64,000 bases of DNA from Telmatherina bonti (lineage: Eukaryota; Chordata; Actinopteri; Atheriniformes; Telmatherinidae), in contig OW121840.1 of assembly GCA_933228915.1 (NCBI GenBank), positions 31,827,648-31,891,647 on the forward strand, read 5' to 3'. Every line of letters starts with the position of its first letter. The first letter of the stretch is position 1. A model generated the notes under the pieces. That model was not told the DNA's origin, did not search any database, and saw nothing but the letters and a program-made list of their open reading frames with translations. This document shows positions 34,889 to 44,346 of the stretch, piece by piece. The translations under genes and the position numbers were made by a program.

Positions 34889-36186
34889 TTCTGGAGGCCA
34901 GAACCTCCTCCTGAGGTTTCTGTCTGCAGGAGACCAGAACCTCCTCCTGAGGTTTCTGTCTGCAGGAGACCAGAACCTCCTCCTGAGGTTTCTGTCTGGA
35001 GGAGATCAGAACCTCCTCCTGAGGTTTCTGTCTGGAGGAGACCAGAACCTCCTCCTGAGGTTTCTGTCTGGAGGCCAGAACCTCCTCCTGAGGTTTCTGT
35101 CTGGAGGAGACCAGAACCTCCTCCTGAGGTTTCTGTCTGGAGGAGACCAGAACCTCCTCCTGAGGTTTCTGTCTGGAGGAGACCAGAACCTCCTCCTGAG
35201 GTTTCTGTCTGGAGGAGACCAGAACCTCCTCCTGAGGTTTCTGTCTGCAGGAGATCAGAACCTCCTCCTGAGGTTTCTGTCTGCAGGAGATCAGAACCTC
35301 CTCCTGAGGTTTCTGTCTGCAGGAGACCAGAACCTCCTCCTGAGGTTTCTGTCTGGAGGAGACCAGAACCTCCTCCTGAGGTTTCTGTCTGGAGGAGATC
35401 AGAACCTCCTCCTGAGGTTTCTGTCTGGAGGAGACCAGAACCTCCTCCTGAGGTTTCTGTCTGCAGGAGATCAGAACCTCCTCCTGAGGTTTCTGTCTGG
35501 AGGAGACCAGAACCTCCTCCTGAGGTTTCTGTCTGGAGGAGACCAGAACCTCCTCCTGAGGTTTCTGTCTGCAGGAGATCAGAACCTCCTCCTGAGGTTT
35601 CTGTCTGGAGGAGATCAGAACCTCCTCCTGAGGTTTCTGTCTGCAGGAGACCAGAACCTCCTCCTGAGGTTTCTGTCTGGAGGAGACCAGAACCTCCTCC
35701 TGAGGTTTCTGTCTGGAGGAGACCAGAACCTCCTCCTGAGGTTTCTGTCTGGAGGAGACAAGAACCTCCTCCAGAGGTTTCTGTCTGCAGGAGACCAGAA
35801 CCTCCTCCTGAGGTTTCTGTCTGCAGGAGACCAGAAGCTCCTCCTGAGGTTTCTGTCTGGAGGAGACCAGAACCTCCTCCTGAGGTTTCTGTCTGCAGGA
35901 GACCAGAACCTCCTCCTGAGGTTTCTGTCTGGAGGAGACAAGAACCTCCTCCAGAGGTTTCTGTCTGGAGGAGACCAGAACCTCCTCCTGAGGTTTCTGT
36001 CTGCAGGAGACCAGAAGCTCCTCCTGAGGTTTCTGTCTGGAGGAGACCAGAACCTCCTCCTGAGGTTTCTGTCTGCAGGAGACCAGAACCTCCTCCTGAG
36101 GTTTCTGTCTGGAGGAGATCAGAACCTCCTCCTGAGGTTTCTGTCTGCAGGAGATCAGAACCTCCTCCTGAGGTTTCTGTCTGGAC
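34889..36186. repeat. 36-bp minisatellite, about 36 units
   Basis: Units read ggaggagaccagaacctcct then cctgaggtttctgtct. Variable sites are g/c in 'tgGagg/tgCagg', c/t in 'gaCcag/gaTcag', and rarer 'gacaag', 'agaagc' and 'ccagagg'. Two units (34889 and near 35070) lack the same 3 bp, giving ggaggccag. A five-unit (180-bp) block at 35755-35938 is repeated at 35935-36118. G-type units can fold ggaggag with ctcctcc; C-type units can fold caggag with ctcctg. All units are multiples of three, so 450-codon frames exist on both strands; I regard them as non-coding. Confidence 0.97.
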
Positions 36187-36975
36187 GTCTCTTCCAGGCC
36201 GTGCTTTTGGCCTGAACACGTTTCGGTTTTGCTTTAATGCATTCTGACGTCATTTAAGTGGAAATGAGGCGCAGCACACAATCTACCACCACAATCACCC
36301 ACATATCTCATTTGTGCACCGATTACATGAACACTGAGCAGAGAATAAATAAGCATGTTTATTTTGTCGGCTGTGCAGAACGAATGGCGGCTGCATGCAT
36401 CAACACTCCCCTCCTCACATGCAAGTCGCTCCTGGAAAACGGCTCTGATAAACACCCACACCCACTCCACCCATGATGAGCAGGCAGAAGCCTACATGGA
36501 AGATGTGTTTTCCCACTAAGTCAGATATGTAGCACTGGTGGGACTGGGATGATGGTGCTTCTATGAACAATAAACATGTTTATTAATATTCACACATCTT
36601 TATAGTGTCATCATGTGTTCGTCGTCATTCCCACAATCCAGCCTCACCGGGACCCTCATGTATCAACCAGTTTTAAGGACAGCTTTGTGTTTGTGTGCAT
36701 GAGAAAGTTTTTGTCAGAACGTTGTTCATACATGTGGAATTTTCCATGTTGCGAAATGTTGGAAATGTTCTTATGTATGAAAACGACTCCAACATATGAA
36801 CTGACTGGAAGTGAAACATGGAAACTGGATCATCGCTGCAGATGCTGAAGTCGCTTCCCAGTGAAAAAACAGATGAACTGGAAATTCCCAGTTCATCACT
36901 GAGCTGTGCTGGAAGCATCTTTTATCTGTAGCAGTTTTATCTCTGAAACTATTTAACATCGGATCAAAGGAGGGA
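36187..36975. other. Intergenic, no gene recognised
   Basis: Short frames only. Phrases such as tgcatgagaaagtttttgtc and gttcatacatgtggaatttt suggest a worn MITE, but no ends were found. Confidence 0.45.
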
Positions 36976-37186
36976 TGCTGGCATGATACTGGGAATGGTG
37001 CTGGTCTGATACTGGGAATGGTGCTGGTATGATACTGGGAATGGTGCTGGTATGATACTGGGAATGGTGCTGGTCTGATACTGGGAATGGTGCTGGTATG
37101 ATACTGGGAATGGTGCTGGTCTGATACTGGGAATGGTGCTGGTCTGATACTGGGAATGGTGCTGGTATGATACTGGGAATGGTGCC
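36976..37186. repeat. 23-bp minisatellite, about 9 units
   Basis: Units of atgatactgggaatggtgct plus ggt, with a/c exchange at the first base. The array stops exactly at the broken 3' end of the minus-strand LINE copy 2: the last unit is cut at gggaatggt and LINE sequence starts gccagccgagagatataatc. The translation seen on the minus strand is a 23-residue repeat and not a protein. Confidence 0.95.
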
Positions 37187-38337
37187 AGCCGAGAGATATA
37201 ATCCCTCCAGCGTGTCCTGGGTCTTCCCCGGGGTCTCCTCCCAGAGGGACGTGCCTGGAACACCTCACCAGGGAGGTCCAGGAGGCATCCTGACCAGATG
37301 CCCGAGCCACCTCAACTGGTTCCTCTCGATGCGAAGGAGCAGCGGCTCTACTCTGATCTCCTCCCGGAGGACCGAGCTCCTCACCCTATCTCTAAGGGAG
37401 AGCCCGGCCACCTTGCGGAGGAAACTCATTTCAGTCGTCTGTATACGAGATCTCCTTCTTTCGGTCACGACCCACAGCTCATGACCATAGGTGAGGGTAG
37501 GAACGTAGATCAACTGATAAATGGAGAGCTTCACCTTCTGGCTCAGCTCCTTCTTCACCACGACAGACCGGCGCAGAGTCCGCATTACTGCAGACGCCGC
37601 ACCGATCCGTCTGGCGATCTCGCGCTCCATCCTTTCCTCACTCGTGAACAAGACCCCGAGATATTTGAGCTCCTCCACTTGAGACAGGACCTGACTCCCG
37701 ACCCGGTGAGGGCAATCCACCCTATTCCGGCTAAGGACCATGGTCTCAGATTTGGAGGTGCTGATTCTTATCCCAGCCGCTTCACACTCAGCTGGGAATC
37801 CCTCAAGCGAGAGCTGGAGATCACGACCAGATGAAGCCAACAGGACCACGTCATCTGCAAAAAGCTGGGACCTAATCCTGAGGCCACCAAGTCGGATCCC
37901 CTCAACACCTCGGCTGCGCCTAGAAATTCTGTCCATATAAGTTATGAACAGAATCGGTGATAAAGGGCAGCCTTGGCGGAGTCCAACCCTCACTGGAAAC
38001 AAATCCGACTTACTACCGGCAATGCGGACCAAGCTCTGACACCTGTTGTACAGGGACCGGACAGCTCGTACAAGGGGGTCCGGTACCCCATACTCCTGAA
38101 GTATTCCCACAGGAGCTCCCGGGGGACACGGTCAAACGACTTGTCCAGGTCCACAAAGCACATGTAGACTGTTTGGGCAAACTCCCATGCCCCCTCCAGG
38201 ACCCCAAAGAGGGTATAGAGCTGGTCCACGGTTCCGCGACCAGGACAAAAACCACACTGCTCCTCCTCAATCCAGGATTCGACTATCCGGCGGACCCTCC
38301 TCTCCAGGACCCCTGAATAGACCTTACCAGGGAGGCT
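37187..38337 (-). pseudogene. RTE/Rex3-type LINE, truncated copy 2
   Basis: Minus-strand reverse transcriptase and C-terminal region. The 5' break lies at PGKVYSGVLERRVRRIVES near 38337-38270. Reading on: EEEQCGFCPGRGTVDQLYTL, then in another frame LRQGCPLSPILFITYMD and the intact catalytic LFADDVVLLASSG near 37845-37885. The C-terminal block has LTYGHELWVVTERRRSR. A frame of 281 codons covers 38110-37265 unbroken. Compared with copy 3 the last 130 bp or so and the tail are missing, replaced by the 23-bp array. Both ends are therefore truncated and the element cannot move itself. Confidence 0.9.
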
Positions 38338-39439
38338 GACAACATGGCAACGTAAAAGGTGCCTGGAAGTATGGACATGTAAGACAACGTTTAAAAAAGA
38401 CATCCACAATTACATAAGTAAGGAAGCAGAAATGGGCCTCAAGTTAAAGATGAGAGAGGATTCGAAAGTAAACAAAGACAGATTGAACAAACAAATAAGT
38501 AGATAAGTACAAGATTGTGTAGGAAAGGATGTGGTCTGTAGCAGCGGCTGCGGGGTGAAGAATACAGACACATCTGACTTGTACCTGCATAAACTAAAGG
38601 TATGTAAAAGGTTTAAAAAAAAATGAATTAATTAATGAATTAAAAGAAGAAAAAACAGGAATAAAATGAGTTTAAGAAAGGAAAAGAAAAATGTGAGCAA
38701 CATGAGTCACTTTATCGCCTCCTGACAGGATAAAAGGGCACAATTACCGAAAGGCCTCATAGACCCGCCCTTTTCTCTTCTTTTTCTCACTCTATCAGAC
38801 ATCTCCCCACCTCCCCTTCCCCCTCTTCTTATTATCGTGCTCTATCAATATGGCAGCTCTTTCTTCTGTCCAGTCTGAATGTTAAAGGTCAGGCTGGTGA
38901 TCAAGCCGGTAATTAGACAGACCTGGGAAGAGGAACTAGATCACTGCATGTCACCCTCTTCAAATGATCAGGCAAAGAGCCCATGTCCCCTTCCAGCCAC
39001 GGCACAGATGAAGCCGGTGCCTCTTTTCATTTAAGAGGAAAACGAGAAAAGAACGCAGCGAGGTGGCTTGCCTCTCTTTCTTCACTTAATCCACTGCTAG
39101 TGGCTTCTAAGCCTATTAGTGTCTGGAAACTTTAAGACAGAGGCTAAAAGAATCAGGACCTCTGAGAGAGGGGAAACGGGGAGAGGCTTTTAATGTGTGT
39201 GTGAATGAGTGCATGGTCTTAATCTTATGCCTTATATACTCAGGGGATGGACGAGATATCATAAACACTGGCAATGTAATTCAATACTGTATAACAGGCT
39301 GAGTCTAATATTGATGCACTGGATCATCTGCTAGCTGAGCTGTTGTTCATCATCATGTCTGGTGGTTTTTCAACTCGTTTGGATGCAAGAACGTGCACAT
39401 ATGATGCACTTGCAGGAGGTTCAGACCTCGCAAAAGAAA
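38338..39439. promoter_or_regulatory. Candidate conserved noncoding block (38700-39200)
   Basis: The segment 38700-39200 has no repeats, no long frame and mixed composition. It is dense in motif-like words: atgagtcac (AP-1-like), tttatcgcc and ggataaaag (GATA-type), ccggtaattagacag (homeodomain core) and atggcagctc. This texture resembles vertebrate developmental enhancers. It is a guess from appearance; conservation across fish would decide. The flanks 38338-38699 and 39201-39439 show nothing. Confidence 0.25.
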
Positions 39440-40515
39440 AACAGTGAATGGAAACGAAAACATTTAGTAAAACCTCAACCGTTTTAGGCAACGCAACTTT
39501 AAGTGTAACGCAACATCCACCAACAGGGGGATTCAAAGTGCTTCACAGAGACAATAAAACAAGGAAAATCAGAAGGATCATTACAAAAGAAGGAGAGTTA
39601 AAGGAGAAAACATTAGATAAAATTATTAAAAACGTAATCATGTTTAACATTCCAGCTTTAAAGAAAAACAGCAGATTTGGACGATTAAATAAAACCATTT
39701 TACTCTCTCATGAGGATTTTCCACACGGTTTCATATACTAGTTTATCGCAAAAGTGTAATGGAAACACTTCTTTCACATTTCCATGTCGCCTGGAGTGAC
39801 CATAGACTGTTTCTGAAAGATAGGCGGAGCCTCCGTCACATCACTCATAAGTTTCTGAAGAGCTGAATTGAAGCTCAGTGGGCGGTTCCTACCATCACCA
39901 TCTTGGATGTTTGTCCCAGGCTGTAAACATGTTTATTTCTGCTGTAAACATTTTATTTCTGCTGTAAACATGTTTTATTCCTGCTGTGAAGTTGATCTTT
40001 TTAACATGGGAGTCTATGGGGATTTGCTCTGTTTTGCAGCCCCTAGTGGATGAAGGGGGAACTGCAGTGTTATGCACTTCCGTATAGGCTTCACTTTTAA
40101 CCACCGGAGGCTCCGTCCATCTTTTGTATAGTTGCCTGGCGTGACGTAGGGGGTCATGTGACCAGCTCATTTCACATGAAGATGGTGCAGAAATTCTAAA
40201 CGGTGACGGTGAAATCTCCCATTGTGTTCCCGCCTACGCAAATAGACTTCGCCTCCGAGCCATCACCTGCTGCTTTCGTCTTCTGACGAGGACAGTGCTA
40301 ACAGTGCTAATAGCAGTGCCAATGACTGAAATTGCTCCTGTAAAATGCAAAATGTTTTGTATCTCCATGGTCCTCAAAGTGGAGTTTTCACAAGATTTTG
40401 TACGAGAATTAGTTTCTCTGCTAAACACAGCTCAATGGAAACATCTGTGATTGACATTAGTACTTCGGTAAAATTTTTGCACCATTGTGTAAAAAGCGTA
40501 ATGGAAACACAGCTG
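39440..40515. mobile_element. MITE-like copy of 'taatggaaacac' family
   Basis: Phrases such as gtaatggaaacac occur at 39756 and 40498. The block gtgacgtagggggtcatgtg (40141-40160) matches gttacgtaggggtcgtgtga at 63595. Other copies are at 60975-61455 and 63528-63925. It has been interrupted by a second repeat at 39797-40131. Exact ends are uncertain. Confidence 0.45.
39797..40131. mobile_element. Nested repeat with about 13-bp target duplication
   Basis: Interrupts the surrounding MITE-like copy. Flanks read gtcgcctggagtgac on the left and gttgcctggcgtgac on the right, a near-perfect duplication of 13-15 bp as left by LINE-driven insertion. Inside are ctgctgtaaacatg repeats, aacatgggagtctatgggga and cagcccctagtggatgaagg, phrases I know from a common teleost repeat. 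Frames inside are not genes. Confidence 0.65.
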
Positions 40516-40518
40516 GCG

Positions 40519-40566
40519 AGAAGCACAGCTTCTTATTCTTAATTTCGAATTAAAAAATACCATGTA
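40519..40566. mobile_element. Orphan end of the 33986-type MITE
   Basis: The sequence taatttcgaattaaaaaata then ccatgtaaccgtag is the inverted counterpart of the left end at 33986 (tacggttacatgg). The partner of this end is not found nearby. Confidence 0.5.
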
Positions 40567-42460
40567 ACCGTAGCCAGTGTTCACCCTGAAGTCACCTGGA
40601 TAGAAAAAAGTACATCCCTATAAGAATAATTTATATAATTATATTTAGCTATTTTCCATAAGAACATTAGTTGACCTGCTTTTACATGTTATTTAATTTA
40701 ATTTCTTTATTTCTCCTAAATTTTTCACTACTTTTATTCCTCAGATGCCGTTTAGCTCTCAGTCGGGTTTGAGTCCGTCTGGCTGTCATGTGACGATCTG
40801 AGCCAATCAGATTTGCTTCGTAGTTGCATCTCATGTATGACGAAACTTCATGCAAACTGTGTGCTGGTGTGTGACCGCGTGCATTTCTCCTATTATCTTC
40901 ACCACAGTCAGTTCTGAGAACATTTTTAATTATGTTTTTAACTACGTAAAGTATTACCTACACGAACACATTAAAGATGTAGCCTGAGGATGAGTGTAAC
41001 GAACAGTTATCCACTTACTGCTTGATAACGCAGAGTAACAATGAAGGACTGCACTTTGTGTAATTGAGTTTCACTCGACAACATGCAAGAGTACGAGATG
41101 ATAGCGAGTCCACCAGCTCGGGAATGACGAACAACGTGAGCTGAGAGATCAGTCTCCTTAATAATTTCATCTAAATCCATATTCACTGAGAACAAACACA
41201 ATGTTATGCCCGAGCAGCCAATAATATAGGTAATATTAATTTAATTATTCATGAGTTTCATGACAGTGCATTTTTAATGGTGCTGCATATTACAGTGCTG
41301 GCTGTTATTTCCATAAGACAGAGACAACATCATACTCCGAACCCCCCTCATCTCTTCCATTAAACTGCAGCAATAAAAACAAGAGAGGACGAATGAACGT
41401 CTCACATCAGCTGGCACATACGTGCACACTCAGAGTCTACCTTCACGTAGTAGTTTTACTGTTTACATTTACGTATACTACCCCAGACTGGGAGTACTTG
41501 TGGTATGGTAAATGATTAAATAGAAGAATAAATAAGTAGATAAAACTGAACAAGTAAAGAAAAGTAACTTGTGCACTTAGTTAGGAATCTTTTTTATTAG
41601 TAAAAAGTATAAATCCAACATAGCTTTATTATTATTAATTATTATTAGCTTTATTATAGTGTCATTATGCAAATAACTCGTTAAATCACAATATTACTGC
41701 ATTGATTATTAGTTTCATTATCTACTAAAGTTCTACTGGAAACTTGCTGATGTAACAGGAGTTTCCATCCCAGTATCATCTGCTACTGGAGTTCTGCGTG
41801 GACTGGAATGGTAAACTGGATCTATGACTGGTGTAAAAAACCAGTTTACTGAGTCTACAGTTTATAGCCTGGAACGATTTGCATCAGTCACATCTGCAGA
41901 CCCTCGGTTTTCTCACAGTGGAGAACATGTGGAGGTCATTGGGAGACTCAGTGAGACACACAGGGTGTTCATGAAGTCTCTTTTTTACAATTCAACATAT
42001 TTATTACAATTAATTCTCTAACAATTATTCCAAAAGGAAAAGCAGATATTTAAGTTTTTTTTGGTTCCATTTTATTTGCCTCTCCCTCTGAGGCTGCTGG
42101 TCGTCCCCATCCTTTTCTCCAACACGTTCCGTCTCCACGCATTTCTGGTGCCGTGCACAAACTGAGGCGTGTAACGGTGAATGTCTTCCATAATTATTCC
42201 AGTAGTTTTGTTGACCGCATGGATCCAGTTTTGCTTCAGTGAACCACAACACACTGCGTTTCCTTGCAGAGCCGAAATTTTTAGGGTTTTATTAAACAGA
42301 AGCTTTTTCTTTAAAAGGGAAACTGAAATACACCAATGAATTGTTATTTAAAACTTTGATAGTCACTGATGGAAGAAAACTAATGTATGTCATTGTTTTT
42401 TTCTTAAATGATGAAGAGATTTTATGGACACCTTGTTTTCCATTTGTGACGTCCTTCCCA
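40567..42460. other. Intergenic, no gene recognised
   Basis: Short frames only; 41640-41720 is very AT-rich. A region at 41965-42280 has a minus frame with words such as WNNYGRHSPLHASVCARHQ but no family I can name. An E-box and CCAAT pair (gtcatgtgacgatctgagcc aatcag) lies near 40786. Confidence 0.45.
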
Positions 42461-42953
42461 TGGGATGTCTGGTATCACTGGGATGTCTGGTATCACTGGG
42501 ATGTCTGGTAGCAACTGGGATGTCTGGTATCACTGGGATGTCTGGTAGCAACTGGGATGTCTGGTATCACTGGGATGTCTGGTAGCAACTGGGATGTCTG
42601 GTAGCAACTGGGATGTCTGGTAGCAACTGGGATGTCTGGTATCACTGGGATGTCTGGTATCACTGGGATGTCTGGTATCACTGGGATGTCTGGTAGCAAC
42701 TGGGATGTCTGGTATCACTGGGATGTCTGGTATCACTGGGATGTCTGGTATCACTGGGATGTCTGGTATCACTGGGATGTCTGGTAGCAACTGGGATGTC
42801 TGGTATCACTGGGATGTCTGGTATCACTGGGATGTCTGGTAGCAACTGGGATGTCTGGTATCACTGGGATGTCTGGTATCACTGGGATGTCTGGTAGCAA
42901 CTGGGATGTCTGGTATCACTGGGATGTCTGGTAGCAACTGGACGTCTGGTAAC
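42461..42953. repeat. Two-variant 18/19-bp minisatellite
   Basis: Units are A = tgggatgtctggtatcac (18 bp) or B = tgggatgtctggtagcaac (19 bp). From 42461 to 42938 they run A A B A B A B B B A A A B A A A A B A A B A A B A B, 16 A and 10 B, with no other change. A partial, mutated unit follows (tggacgtctggtaac). The B unit shifts the reading frame by one, so no frame stays open throughout. Confidence 0.97.
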
Positions 42954-44209
42954 ATTTTAAATTATTCACATTATTCAAACTGGAAAAATGTTTGTTGCAT
43001 TAGGAGCCACCAGGTACATTCCAGGTCTGGGTTGATGTCAAGGAAATGCTGTTTTTCTTGGAGGAGATGTTGAAGTAAATATAAACACAAAGTGACGTGA
43101 AGCATATTAATCTGAACAAATGACACATCATCACCGTGTTTTCAGTTTAAACTGAAAAAATAAAGTTTTAATTAAGCTTTCATAAAGCCCTGCACATGTT
43201 AAAATATTCAGTTTTGTGGTTGTTAACTGTTGATTGACCAGAGGTTTGGATCCCTGTCTGTGATTGGCTGGCTGAAGCATCAACCGTCTGATTGGTCCTA
43301 GCTTGGTTTGCACCTTGGGCAGACACCCCCTTTTCAGCAACCTAGTTAAAATGAAAATGCACTAATACACATTTTATTAACCTTTCTGAATGTACTACAC
43401 AAGTTATTATAACAGTTACTTAAAAAAAAACCTCCAAATTATTCATAAAACTATATGACAAAGTATAGCTTACAGAATTTTTATACATTAGATGTTAGCA
43501 AATAGATCAAGGCGCTTTTTTATTATTAAATGTTTTCATGTAAACAACCAGTTCATAGTGCAACTGTTTTCAGCTGTTTTCAGTCCTTACAGATTATAAG
43601 CGGGACATCGTTTGAAAAAGTCAGAGATGTAAATAAAAACAAAAAAGAAAATGAATAAAATTATTAAAAAATGTTCATTTTAATTTAGAACACTGATGAT
43701 GAAAAATAAAAAAAGGAAAAAAGAAAAGTTTAATCATTTTAGTATTGCCTATCATTACTGTCTCAACTGTGCTATGTACACTAATCCCTGAACATATTTT
43801 CATTTCTCTGTATTGCATTGTATTCTTTCTGTGTTGCATATCTGTTCAATAAACAATGATGAAAAATGAAGTAGGCTATCTACCGCTTGATTTGTTCGTC
43901 ATCTCCATTGTGGCATTTTGAGCTCCTGTCGCCAATTTATTGATCTATTTTGAACCAACTAGAGACCATTGGTGCTCACCTGAACAGCCTAATGAGTTTA
44001 TTTGTTACTGACAGAAATGTATGAGTCGCCAATTAAATAGTATTTATTGAAATACTATTTACTGGGCAGCATTTAGTGTCCAGTCTGCCGTCTGAAACCT
44101 CCGCCCTCCTCCACTTACGCTTCTTCCAGCTGCTGCTGACTGTGAAGCAACTTTCTCACCAGCAGCCGGCGAGACTCAGAAGAACCAGCAATAACAGACT
44201 GTAAGTTTA
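42954..44209. other. Intergenic, no gene recognised
   Basis: AT-rich, with A-rich stretches near 43620-43730. Two inverted CCAAT boxes (gattggctgg near 43262, gattggtcct near 43291) lie 30 bp apart, but no gene starts nearby. Confidence 0.5.
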
Positions 44210-44346
44210 AATTCATTTCAATTGCGTCAAATCCCGGCAATGCCATATCAAGACACTTTACAGACAGAAAAAAAAGAATATAATAAAAGCCAATTCATAA
44301 TAGTCTATATAAGGAAACCAACAGATTGAGTTGGAGGCTCAATCAA
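44210..44346 (-). mobile_element. Dispersed retroposon-like repeat, short reverse copy
   Basis: Reads caattgcgtcaaatcccggc at the left and tctatataaggaaaccaaca, agattgagttggaggctcaa at the right. It is the complement of the 3' half of the copy at 2402. More diverged than the others. Confidence 0.7.

Noticed and set aside
34836..36247. Proline-rich or leucine-rich repeat protein
   Set aside because: Three competing frames are equally open. Unit length divisible by three explains this, and no start context or flanking coding sequence supports a gene.
42461..42953. CRISPR array
   Set aside because: Units are directly adjacent without unique spacers, and the genome is a vertebrate's. The same holds for the arrays at 15074, 34889 and 36976.
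43255..43305. Promoter with two CCAAT boxes
   Set aside because: No gene, TATA box or CpG-rich stretch follows; two such pentamers occur easily by chance.
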